Below are positions 32,457-44,500 of a stretch of DNA of 56,498 bases, piece after piece. Origin of the DNA: Lachnospiraceae bacterium (GTDB lineage: Bacteria > Bacillota > Clostridia > Lachnospirales > Lachnospiraceae); assembly GCA_017525525.1 (NCBI GenBank), contig JAFXSQ010000050.1, forward strand, positions 1-56,498, read 5' to 3'. How positions within the stretch are numbered: position 1 is the first letter of the stretch; every line of letters starts with the position of its first letter. The notes below the pieces were generated by a model. It saw only the letters and a program-made list of their open reading frames with translations, was not told where the DNA came from and did not search any database. A program made the position numbers and the translations under genes.

Positions 32457-35438
32457 ATGAAAAATAGCCTGTTTCGAGTGATCATAAAAAGATATGCCGG
32501 CTTGCTGGTATCAATGTTGTTGGTTTTGTCGCTGGGCTGCGGGCTCATGTCCGGCATGTCCAACGGTTTTTTGTCGTTGAAAGAAACCCTGGATGAGTAC
32601 ATTTCGGATATGAAATATCCTGATGTCGTGATCACAACAATGGAATATACAACAAAAGACCGGGCCGATTTGATACGCAGCTTGGAGGGTGTGGAAGAGG
32701 TAAATCCCAGACTGAAGGGGAATCTTGTTCTGATTGGCAGTGAGGGACGGTATATGTCAGCGGAGGCCTTGACCTACGAAGAACAGGATTTTTCGCAGTT
32801 TTATTATTGGGAAAAGACGGAAAAACAGGGGGAATACCCCATTCTCTTAGAGCATGCCTTCTGTGAAAACAATGATATTCATGCGGGAGATGAACTTAAC
32901 ATCAGACTCGGGGAAGAAGAAAGGGCATGTACGGTATACGGGGTGGTTTCCAGACCGGAAACGCTGTCAACGCCGAGTATCGGCAGTATGAAGGTTTCGG
33001 CGATGGATATCTGTTATATGTATGTTCCGGTGTCTGTTCTTATAAATGAAGTTGATCCGAAATATGTAAAAGCATATGCCGAGTGGGAAGAGAAAACCTC
33101 GGAATATGAAGAGGCAAAGGAGAAGGCGGATTCGGAACATGAAAAGGCTTTGGAAAAGATAGCAGATTCCGAAAAGGAACTGTCTGAAAAAGAAAAGGAA
33201 TTAAAGGATAAAAAAACTGAGGCAGAGGAACGTAAGGATTCTTTGATTTCGAATCGGGAGGAACTAAAACAGAAGCAACAGGAATTGGACGAATTTGAGT
33301 ATCAAATCTATATTAAGAAACAGGAGCTTGCCGATGGTGAGAAGGCGCTTGAACAGGCCCGGCTGACGATCGAGGATGAAAATCTGCTTCAGGAGGAAGA
33401 AGAAAAGCTTCGGCTCTATCAAAGTCAGATTCAGGACAGTGAGGAAAAGCTTGCCTACGGCAGGTGGGAGATAGAGAATTATCTTTTTGAAATTGAGCAA
33501 ACGATTGGGGAAATAGAGCAGGGAATCCGTGACTGGGAAGCGGAATTTGAAAAAGCGCGGGATCTTCTGAAGGAAAAGAAGGAGGAGCTCTCATCCGAAT
33601 GGGAGAAGACCGTAAAGGAACTGTCGCAGGCAGAAGAAGAGCTTCAGAGAGCAAAGACAAAGCTGGATGAATGGCCGGGATATGATGCTTACTGTAATCA
33701 GTTCCTGATACGGGTTTCGAAAGGAACAGATCCGGAAAACGTGCGTTGCAGGGCAGAGGAAGTTCTGAATGATATCGAAATCAAGGAAAGCTATACTTAC
33801 CTGACATCTCCGGTAAAGAATAAGATAGAGGATAAAAACCTGAATCCCCTTGAGATCATGACCATGTATGTTCCGATGGTTTACTTTGGCGTAGCGCTGA
33901 TTGTAATCTTCCTTTTCATGACTCTGTTAGTTCGATGGTGCCGAAGGGAGATTGGAATCCTGCGCGCTCTCGGTTTTTCCAAAGGAACGATAGCAGCGCA
34001 GTTTTGTACGGTGAGCTTGGTGGTTTCTCTGGGAGCGGTACTGCTTGGAGCTTTTTTGGGGTGGTTTGTGTCCAAAACAATCGGCGGATATTTTCAGCAT
34101 TTTTTTGACTTATACTATTTTAACAATAAATTTTATGGGGGACGAATTCTCCTTGCAGTGGTTGTGACGATCATGGTGGGCCAGGTTGCCACCTTGCTCA
34201 GCATGGGCTATGTGAATCATATTTCGCCTGCGGAGGCTATGACGCGTCCGACGCCGAAGGAAGCATTCAAATCAGAAGCATTCAAATCAGAAGCATTCAA
34301 ATCAGAAGCATTCAAACCATTTCATATAGTCGGATTTATGAAAAAAGGGAATTCATTTTTTAAGTATTCTCTCTTTTCGTTACTGCGGAATAAAGTACGT
34401 TTCTTCTTCTCAATCATTTGTCTTTCGGCTTCGGCTATGATGGTCTTCTCGGCATTCGCTTTCGGGGCTTCCAAGGACAAGATTTTGGTCAGCTATTACG
34501 AAGACAGAATTAATTATGACTGTGAAGCTTTTTTTGCTTATGAACCGCCGGCAGATAAAATCGGGAATATGAAGGAACTTGGAATACTCGGGGTTCCGGA
34601 GTCGGTCAGGTATTATAAAAAGATAATCTCTTTCGGTGGCATTTCGGAGGAGGCGGTATTCCAGGCTATTCCAAAGGATACCGATAAGGTGAGGATACTT
34701 GATTCCGACGAAAAAGAAATCCGACTTAAGGATGATGGGATAATACTTGAGAGTCATCTTGCCGAGAAGCTGGGGCTTAAGGTTGGAGATGCGGTTACGA
34801 TTGAAGGAGAGAGCTTTCTGTTGACCGGCATATCCCTGCAGCACGAGGGACGGGTTCAATACATTTCAACAGAAGCGGCAGAACGGCTCGGGAAACCGAT
34901 GATTTATTCGGTTATTATGAATGTGGAAAAGAAGCAGCAGGTTGCTCTGAGTCAGCGATTATCCGGGATTGAAGGATATGTCTTTGCGTCCTTTGTTGAC
35001 CGAAACTATCAATATTGGAAGAATGGCTTCGCCGCTTTCACTGCTTGTGTGGTTGCCATTATTTTGTTTTCAATACTGATCGGATATGTGATCATAACCA
35101 ATACGCTTCGGGCAAATCTTCTCGAGCAAAAGAGGGAGCTCTGCATATTGCGAACGTTGGGATTTCAGTGTTCCGAACTGTCCTTCAGGTTGTTTTTCCA
35201 GACGGCGATTTATTATATATGCGCCTGCCTGATCGGAATTCCCATGGGAGCGTTCGTTGCGAAAACGGCATTTATTCAAATGGAGACGGAAGGAAGAAGC
35301 TATCCCTTTGTAAATGAACCTTATTTATATCTTCAGACCATTATTCTGGTTCTCGGATATTTGACCATCGGGCATATCATGTCTATGAGAACATTGAAGA
35401 AATGGGATATTGTGGAAAGTGTGAAGGACAAAGAATAA
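32457..35438 (+). CDS. ABC transporter permease, FtsX/MacB type with long coiled coil
   Basis: A 993-aa membrane protein. Helix 1 is near residues 14-34. An outside MacB-like domain follows, then a Glu/Lys-rich coiled coil (about 205-405). Three helices come next (about 470-610), then a second copy of the scheme with helix near 655, a domain, and three helices near 860-975 (GYVIITNTLRANLLEQKRELCILRTLGF). The long periplasm-like coiled coil recalls permeases that push substrates through or off the envelope. A 15-bp repeat codes EAFKS repeats in the loop near residue 605. It is co-directional with, and 68 bases ahead of, the NRPS. Confidence 0.9.
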   Translation: MKNSLFRVIIKRYAGLLVSMLLVLSLGCGLMSGMSNGFLSLKETLDEYISDMKYPDVVITTMEYTTKDRADLIRSLEGVEEVNPRLKGNLVLIGSEGRYMSAEALTYEEQDFSQFYYWEKTEKQGEYPILLEHAFCENNDIHAGDELNIRLGEEERACTVYGVVSRPETLSTPSIGSMKVSAMDICYMYVPVSVLINEVDPKYVKAYAEWEEKTSEYEEAKEKADSEHEKALEKIADSEKELSEKEKELKDKKTEAEERKDSLISNREELKQKQQELDEFEYQIYIKKQELADGEKALEQARLTIEDENLLQEEEEKLRLYQSQIQDSEEKLAYGRWEIENYLFEIEQTIGEIEQGIRDWEAEFEKARDLLKEKKEELSSEWEKTVKELSQAEEELQRAKTKLDEWPGYDAYCNQFLIRVSKGTDPENVRCRAEEVLNDIEIKESYTYLTSPVKNKIEDKNLNPLEIMTMYVPMVYFGVALIVIFLFMTLLVRWCRREIGILRALGFSKGTIAAQFCTVSLVVSLGAVLLGAFLGWFVSKTIGGYFQHFFDLYYFNNKFYGGRILLAVVVTIMVGQVATLLSMGYVNHISPAEAMTRPTPKEAFKSEAFKSEAFKSEAFKPFHIVGFMKKGNSFFKYSLFSLLRNKVRFFFSIICLSASAMMVFSAFAFGASKDKILVSYYEDRINYDCEAFFAYEPPADKIGNMKELGILGVPESVRYYKKIISFGGISEEAVFQAIPKDTDKVRILDSDEKEIRLKDDGIILESHLAEKLGLKVGDAVTIEGESFLLTGISLQHEGRVQYISTEAAERLGKPMIYSVIMNVEKKQQVALSQRLSGIEGYVFASFVDRNYQYWKNGFAAFTACVVAIILFSILIGYVIITNTLRANLLEQKRELCILRTLGFQCSELSFRLFFQTAIYYICACLIGIPMGAFVAKTAFIQMETEGRSYPFVNEPYLYLQTIILVLGYLTIGHIMSMRTLKKWDIVESVKDKE
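34260..34316 (+). repeat. In-frame 15-bp tandem repeat in the permease gene
   Basis: The unit GAAGCATTCAAATCA occurs three times exactly and a fourth time as 12 bases. Each copy codes Glu-Ala-Phe-Lys-Ser. It sits in the linker between the two FtsX halves. Copy number can vary by slippage without breaking the frame. Confidence 0.95.
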
Positions 35439-35506
35439 GCGCGTTGCGCCGGGATAAATTATAGGAATACTCATAGAAACTATTGTTGGTAAGGAGACTT
35501 AGCGAG

Positions 35507-38500
35507 ATGGAAAGCAATGCTCATAAGAAAAGGGAGGATTACCTTAAGTCCGCCGAATTTTTGAAGGATGCCGGATATTGGTCGGATTTGATCTCAGCAT
35601 CGGGGAGCTGCCTGAAATTTCATAATATAAAAACAAATAACCGGAATTCCGTAAGGATTGGTATAAAGGAAAAACGTGTTTCAGCTTTTGTCAAAGAGCG
35701 GGAGTGTTCTTTGCTTGACTTTTACGGCAGTGTTTTTTCGCTATATTTATCGCTGATAAACAGGCAGGAAGGTTTTCTGCTGAATACGAGTATTCCCGCA
35801 GAGGATGCCGGGTTGTCCTACAAAAAGACACTGCTTAAAATCTCCGTAAATCCACATGACAGTTTCTATGACTTGTTAAGAGCATTTCAAACCACTTACA
35901 GGGAGGCTTCCGAGCATACGATTGTCGATGTTGACCAATACCTGAAGAGGAAGGCTTCGTATTATTCGGTTTACGATTATTCTGTTTCAAATGAAAATTC
36001 AGGGGCAGTTAATGATGACGAAAATGCAATGACCCTGATTATTTTAGAAAGTGAATTGGAACTTAGGTATAATACAGGTCTTTTTTCGGATATCTATATA
36101 AGTCATATGGTAAAAAACCTGGAAAGTCTGACAGACAGAGTTCTCAGTGATCCGGAGCAGAGCATCGCAGATATTGATATTCTTTCACAAGAGGAGAAAG
36201 ATTGTCTTGCTGTCTTCTGCAGGGGAGAAAGCATTGAGGTTGACCGGGACAGGATGTTTGCAGAGTCCTTCCGCAGCTTTGCTGCTGCAAATCCGGATGC
36301 TTTGGCGGTAGATGACGGTGTTTCAAAAATCAGCTACGGAGAGCTTGAAAGAACAAGCAATTCCGTGGCCTATGATCTTTTAAATAATCATAAGATTGCT
36401 CGCGGTAGCCGCGTGGCATTAATGCTTCCGAGAAATTATCATTTTCCGGAGCTGGTCCTGGCTTTAAATAAGATCGGAGCTGCTTATGTTCCGATTGATA
36501 TGCAGTTTCCTTCGGCCAGAATAAGGCATATGCTCGATATAGCGCAGGCAGAACATCTTATCACAGTAAGGTCCGTCTCGGAAAGTCTGGATTTGGGCGT
36601 GAAGATTATCTGTCTTGAAGACCTTAAGTTTGACAATGATGCTCAAGTGGAGATTAAAAGCAGGAAGGAGGATCTGTTCGCAATCCTTTTTACCTCAGGC
36701 ACCTCAGGCATTCCCAAAGGAGTCATGTTTTATAACAGACAGTTTCCGTGGGCTGCCGCAGCGGTTAAAGAGGCCTTCCATGCTTCATGCGGAGATTGTA
36801 TGGGTTCTTTTTTCAGCTTCAGTTTTGTGGCATCTTACGTAGTCTGCGCGGCGCTTTATATGGGCTGCTCGCTCAGACTGTTCAACGAAGAGGAGCAAAA
36901 GAACAGTCTGCTGATGGTGAAGGCGCTTAAAGAAAACCATTTGAATAGCTTGATTCTTCCGCCGAATGTAGGAATTCCCATCTATGAAAGTGAAGAATTG
37001 AATTTGGATTATCTGGTTTTAGCCGGCGCGAAGCTGAATGAATTAAGCAAAAAAGAGAGACATACCAAGCTGGTTAATTTCTACGGAACCACAGAGGTTA
37101 TAGTGGCAATCAGCAAGATTTATGATCTTAAGAACAGTAAGGATGACAGAGTGCCTTTGGGAAAGCCGGTTGCGAATACATGGGCTTATATTCTGGATGA
37201 AAATAATCACCGCATGCCGGTGGGTGTCCCCGGGGAGATCTGCATATCCGGCGGACTCTGTACGCCGGGGTATTGTAATGATTCGGAGCTTACGGCTGAA
37301 AGCTTCGTGGAAAATCCTTATTCCGACTGTGAAGTTAACAGGATAATGTATCGTACCGGAGATATCGGCTATTATAATTTTGACGGTGAGATCGAGATTA
37401 TCGGGAGGGAAGACAACCAGTTGTCCGTCAGGGGCTTCAGAATCGAGTCCGATGAGATTATATCCGTAATGAAAGGCTTTGCGGAGATTTCCGATGTGTG
37501 CCTTGATGTTGAGAATGATACTTTAATCGCTTATTATGTCGCTTCGGATGAAGCGAATGCGGACCGGACAGCGAGTCAGACAGTAGATCGGATAAAAGAG
37601 GCTTTAGAAAAGGAGCTCCCCTTTTATATGATCCCGTCACTGTTTGTCAGACTGGATAAGATTCCGTTGAATATTAACGGAAAGATTGATAAATTCGGAC
37701 TGAAAAGGGCGGTTGCGCATGAGAACATTGAGATAGCGGACGAGACGCTTCGAATAGTTGTGGATGCGTTCAGGGAGGTTCTTAAAGCAGAGGTTGTCCT
37801 GCCGGATGACAGTTTCGTTGCCTTAGGCGGAAACTCACTGTCTGCGATGAAGCTGCAGTTATTGTTGCATGATAAGCTTAAAATCAGTCTTTCCTCTAAC
37901 GAATTTATCGGACTATCCACGCCGGTGGAGATTGCGGATTACATCAAAAATAATATCAACGCCCGTCCGGTGATTGACGAGAGCCGGTATTCTTTTGTTG
38001 CTCCGTGCCCCTTATCGGAATCTCAGTTGAACATTTATTTGGATGAAAGCGTGCATGACAGGGGGACCGCGTACAACAATCCGTTTACACTTACGTTCGG
38101 GGATAAAGAAAGCGCTTCTATCGATGAGATAAAAGCAGCGCTTAAGAAACTGTTTGAAGTGTATCCGGTGTTAAAGGCGCGCGTCATGAGTACGGAAGGA
38201 GAATTGTCACTGTTTTTTGACGCGGAGCCTGTGATTGAGGAAGGTTCCGTGGATGAGATTGGCTCGTTTGTTACACCCTTTGCTACGGATGAGAGCCTGT
38301 GCAGATTTCTTCTCGTCCGGGATGGCGAATCCACGGTCCTGTGCGCAGATTTCCACCACCTTATTTTTGACGGGGTTTCATTGAGTGTCTTCCTGAACAG
38401 TCTCTTTTCGGTTTTACGGGGAGAAGAAATAGATTACACGGATAAGGGATTGTTAAGAGAGCTTTCCTTTGAGGAGACCGTTCGTTCTTCGGGTATGAGT

Positions 38501-41500
38501 GAGGCTGAAGCTTTTTATGATCGTATGCTTGCCGATAGGGATGAAGTATACGAATTGCTCCCGTCGGTTTCAGTTGATGGTGGGGTGGATGGTTATGAGT
38601 ATATAAAGTCTTTTGACATGGATACGGAGCAGCTTGATTCTTTCCTTAAGCAGCATTCCGTCACACGCAATCAGTTTTTTGCGGGTGTCTTTGCCTATAC
38701 CCTGTCGAGATTCAGCGGTTCGGAGAAGGTTCTTTTTAATCTGCTCGAGGACGGAAGAGGTCATATGGATTTGTCGCATTCAGTCGGCATGTATGTGAAA
38801 ACGCTGCCAATCCTTATAGACTGTCGCAACAGGAACATTGACGACTTCCTTTCGTATACATCGGAGCTGGTGAATTCAATAATGAAATACGATCTGGTCC
38901 CGTTCCGAAGCATGGCTTCCAAATATGAACTGAACGCAGATATTCTGTTCCAGTATGCCCACACCATGTATATTGAGGCTGTGAACCGGGACGAAATGCA
39001 GATAGAACTCGAGGCGTTAAAGCATGACTTGGATGCGGAGTTGTCTGTGTATGTTTTCGAAAATGCGGATGATGGGATGATCTTAAGAATCCAAGCGTCT
39101 GCCCGTTACTCAAAGGATTTTGTCCGTCGTTTTGCGGAAGCCTATGAGCGCATCCTAAGGGAGATGTTGGAAGCGGAGCAATTAAAGGATATTCGCTTTA
39201 CTAAGGCAGAGGATTTGGAGTGTTTAAACGATTGGTGCAGGACGGAGAAACAGTTGCCCTATGGGGATATTCTGGATGCATTTAATTCTAATCTTTCGGA
39301 GTACGGCGGCAACAAGCTGGTTGAGTTTGAGGATGTCTCATATACCTTTGCGGAAGGCGCTTTTATCGCGGACAAGGTACGCCGGAAGCTTCTTTTGCTC
39401 GGGGTAACGAAGCAGGACAGAGTCGGCTTTTTAGTTCCGCGCTCGGAGCTTTATATGTTCTGCATTCTGGGAATTATGTCTGCGGGAGCGGTCTATGTTC
39501 CGTTGGATAATACCCTTCCGGATGAGCGAATCTCGTTTATGCTTAAGGATACCGAATCCCGTGTTCTTATCGTAAGTGATGATACATTGGCGCGCGCCGA
39601 AAAGCTTGATACCGGAAAGAACGATTTCAAAGCTCCGGTTATTTTGAATATCTCCGATATTATGAGGGGGAGAATCGGGACTCTTGTTTCCTTGCCGGTA
39701 AGCGAGGGCGAGATTGCATGTATCTTATATACAAGCGGCAGCGCCGGTATTCCTAAGGGCGTAAGAATCACAAGGAAGGCATTGTTATCGTTTATTGATT
39801 TTCAGGTAACGGATCTTAAGCTTAGGCCGGGAGATGTGTACGGGCTATATGCTTCCATAGGCTTTGATGTGTCAATGGGAGCGGTCTTCTCAGTGCTTTA
39901 TTCCGGCGCCTGTCTGGATGTTATTCCCGAAAGCAAAAAGAGGGATATCCGGGCCCTGAACCGTCATTTCGAGGAGCATCATGTTACGCACACCCATATT
40001 ACAACGCAGATTGCAAAGTTATTTATCAGAGAGATTAAGGAATCATCATTAAAGGTTCTTGTTACCGGCGGAGAAAAACTGGGTCAGATCGAAGGACACG
40101 GCAATTACAAAATCACGGACACTTATGGTCCTACCGAAGCCTGTGTATATGTAACAAGCATCGATTTAGAGGAGAAAATCGATTCCTCAAGTGTGGGATA
40201 TTTGCTGAGCAATATGAAGGCATATGTGCTGGACAGGGAACAAAGGAGAGTGCCGGTGGGGGCAGTCGGAGAGCTTTATCTGGCAGGACCGCAGCTTGCT
40301 GACGGATATCTGAATCGGGAAGATGAAACTGCCCGGGCATTTTTGACAAATCCGTTTGAAGATAATAAGGAATATGGGACCTTCTATGCTACAGGTGATG
40401 TGGCCAGGTTTTTGACGGACGGAACCCTTGATATCATAGGAAGACGTGACGGTCAGGTTAAAATACGCGGAAACCGGGTGGAATTATCAGAGGTTGAAGC
40501 GTGGATCCGGAAAATCGACGGTGTGAGAGATACGACTGCGCAAATAAGAAAACATGGCAGTAATAATGAATTGGTCGCATATGTTGTATCGGACAATCCG
40601 GATAATGAAACGGCGGCAAAAAGAGTTTCGGACTATCTGTCCGGACGTGTACCCGATTATATGGTTCCATCCTTTGTCGTCAGGCTGGATAGCATACCGC
40701 TGAATGTCAATGGAAAGGTAGACAGACGGGCCTTGCCGGAGGTTGATTCAGAACTGTTGCGCGCCAAATACGTAGCTCCGCGAAATGAGTTGGAGGAACG
40801 TGTTGTCCGTGAATTTGAAAAGGTTTTTGAATCGGATAGGATCGGCATAAATGACGATTTCATCCGGCTCGGCGGAGATTCCCTCACGGCAGTCAGATTG
40901 GTTTCGATTCTTGGGAATACAGGCATCACGGTAGGGGATATACTGCGCTTTAGGACACCCGCCGCTATTGCCGAATATCTGAAGGCCTGCACTGATATTT
41001 CTTCGGCTGATTTGGAAAAGTATTCTTTTGATGCGCCTTGTCCGTTATTGGAATCCCAGTTAAATGTATATCTGGATGAAAGCGTTCATGACAAGGGCAC
41101 GGCATATCATGTTCCTTATGCCATCCGTATAAAAGAGGATTATTCACCGGACGATGTAAGAAATGCGCTTCGGAAGTTGTTTATTTTCTACCCGGTTTTA
41201 AAGGGGCGGGTTCAGAATACGGAAGACTCTTTATCCCTGATCTTTGATGCGGAACCTGAAATCAGGGAAGGCTCTGTGGAGGAGATTGGATTCTTTGTGG
41301 CGCCGTTTGAAACAGATAGGAGTTTGTCGCGATTTATGATTGCGCGGGATGGTAATGACACTGTGCTATGTGTCGATTTTCATCATCTGATTTTTGACGG
41401 CGGTTCGATGAATGTATTCCTGGACAGTCTCCGTTCTGTCTTAATGGGGGAGGACATCGATTTTGTCGATAAAGGAATGTTAAGAGAGGCAGCTCTTGAG

Positions 41501-44500
41501 GAGTTACTCCGTTCTGAAGGCATGGAGGCAGCCGAGGCATTTTACAATCGCATGCTTGCCGACAGGGAAGAGGTTTATCCGTTGTTGCCTTCCGTAGATG
41601 GGGCAGGGGAATCCTTTGAGTATATACACACCTTCGACCTTAAGAAGAAAGAGTTGGATTCTTTTTTACGAAAGCGCTCTGTCACACGCAATCAGTTTTT
41701 TACCAGTGTCTTTGCCTATACCCTGTCAAGGTTTAGCGGCTTGGAAAAGGTGCTTTTCAATCTGATTGAAGATGGCAGAGGTCATATGGATCTGTCCCGA
41801 TCTGTCGGAATGTATGTAAAGACGCTGCCTGTTTTGATTGATTGTAAAAACAGGGATACCGATACCTTTCTTTCGGAGACATCGGAACTGATGAATTCCA
41901 TAATGAAATACGACCTTGTTCCGTTCCGCACACTGGCTTCCAAATATGAACTGAACGCAGACATTCTGTTCCAATATGCCCATGCCATGTACATGGATGC
42001 GGTGAATATGGATAAATTGCAGATGGAACTCGAAATGTTAAAGCATGACCTGGATGCGGATTTGTCTGTCTATGTTTTTGAAAATGCGGACGACGGGCTG
42101 AGCTTAAGAATCAGGTCTTCTGCCCGTTACTCACAGGATTTCGTACGGCATTTTGCGCAAGTCTATGAGCGCATCTTAAGGGATATGATGCGGGCAGAGC
42201 AGTTAAAGGATATACATTTCACGACGGAAGAAGATCTTGAGCGATTGAATGAATTGAATAAAACGGATGCGGATATTCCTTATGTGGACATTCTGGATGC
42301 CTTCAATGTTAATTTGGCACGGTATCCGGGCAACAGGTTGGTTGAGTATGATGATGCTTCATACACCTTTGAAGAAGGCGCTTTTATCGCAAATCAGGTA
42401 CGGCAGAAGCTACTCGCATCAGGCGTAAGGGCGGAGGATAGAGTCGGCTTTTTGGTTCCACGCTCGGAACTGTATATGTTTTGTGTTCTGGGTATCATGT
42501 CTGCCGGCGCCTCGTACGTTCCTATGGATGATAAACTTCCCGATGAGCGTATAGCTTTTATGCTTAAGGATACTGAAGCCCGCGTTCTTATTGTCAGCGA
42601 TGATACCTTGGAGCGTGCCGAAAAGCTCGATACGGATACAAGGAAGCTTTTGAATATCTCGGATATTATGAAGGAGGAGATTGGGACGCTTGCTTCTCTG
42701 CCTGTAACCGTAGGCGATACGGCATGCATCTTATATACCAGCGGCAGCACCGGTATTCCGAAGGGAGTAAAGATAACAAGAGATTCGCTGAGGTATTTTA
42801 TCGATTTTCATGTTAAGGATTTGGATATCCGTCCGGGAGATGTATACGGATTGTACGCATCTATCGGGTTTGACGTTTCTATGGCTGCGATGTTCTCCGT
42901 AATTTATACCGGCGCGTGCATGAATGTGATTCCAAACTGTAAGAAGCTGGATATTCGGGCATTGGCCGAGCATATTACGACACATCACATAACACATTCC
43001 TATATTACGACGCAGATTGCCAAGCTGCTCATAAGTCAGGCTGAGGATACAAGCTTAAAGGTTCTGGTTGCCGGCGGAGAAAAACTGGGGCAGATCAGAG
43101 ATATCAGGAGATACAGGATTGTCGATGCATACGGTCCCACTGAAGCCTGTGTATACGTGATCAGTGCCGATACACGGAATAAAATTGATTCAAGCAGCGT
43201 GGGATATGTACAGAGCAATGTAAAAGCATATATCTTAGACAGCGAGCTTAGACGTGTGCCGATCGGTGCGGTCGGAGGTTTATATCTGTCCGGTCCGCAG
43301 CTTGCCGACGGTTACCTGAACAGGCCGGAGGAAACCGACAGAGCCTTCATTAGAAATCCGTTTGAAGATAGTGAAAGATACGGAAGCCTGTATTATACCG
43401 GAGATGTGGCAAGAATACTTCCGGACGGAACCTACGGAATAGTCGGCCGAAGGGACAGTCAGGTAAAGATCAGGGGAAATCGTGTTGAATTATCCGAGGT
43501 TGAAGCTGTCATCCGAAAGATGGATATCGTAAAAGACGTGACAGTTAAGACCTTTAGTGTCGGCGGTAACAATGAGCTTACAGCCTACATTGTGTCCGAT
43601 GAGACTGATTCTAAGGTCCTTAAAGATAAGGTTTCGGACTATCTGTCCGGACGTGTTCCGGATTATATGGTTCCTTCCTTTGTGATCCGGATGGACAGTA
43701 TCCCCTTAAGCATCAACGGGAAGGTGGATAAGCGAGCGTTACCGGAGGTTGATTTCAATCTTCTGCATGCCGAGTATGTTGCGCCGCGAAATGAGCTTGA
43801 GGAACGCATAGTCCGCGAATTTGAACGGGTATTTGAACTGGACAGAGTTGGCATAAATGATGATTTTGTCAGCCTTGGCGGGGATTCTCTGACAGCGGTT
43901 AGGTTGCTTGCCGGTTTAAGGGACAGCGGCATTACGATTGCCGACATCTTAAGCCTGCGCACGCCGGCAGCCATAGCGGCAGGGGCAGAGCTGCTGCCGG
44001 ATTTGGATTTGTATTCCATAGAGAACGGTTGTCCGCTGAGCAACTCGCAGACTATGTTCTACCACATTGCCGAAAAAAAGCCGAAAAAGGATGCCAGTCT
44101 GATCCCGTCCGTCATTTCTGTCGACAAAAAGTATACCGACGAACAGATTATACAGGCGCTTGATGTTGTATTTACGGCGCATCCCGTACTGACCATGCAT
44201 GTCGAAAAAAGAGACGATGGTCCTTACCTGGTAAAGGGTTCAAAACCGGTTGTCACAAAGGGCGTATTCAGTATGGTGAATGTGTTCACGCACATGACAT
44301 CGGATTTTAGTATCTACAAAAGCCTGGCAAGATTTGTGATCGTGAGGACACCCGGAAAATGCTACCTTGTATCGGTTTTCCATCATGTTATCTTTGATCT
44401 TTTCTCACATATTGTGTTCCGGCGAGTTTTTTACGATGCGTTGGAAGGCATTGTGCCGGACCATGTGGATACAGAATTTTTAAAGGTGCCTGCTTTACAG

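Noticed and set aside
33264-33660. Antisense frames opposite the permease coiled coil
   Set aside because: The Glu/Lys-rich coiled-coil codons leave the other strand free of stops, giving Leu/Phe/Ser-rich shadows.
34260-34316. CRISPR-like array
   Set aside because: The repeat is 15 bp with no spacers and lies in frame in a coding region; it is a simple tandem repeat.
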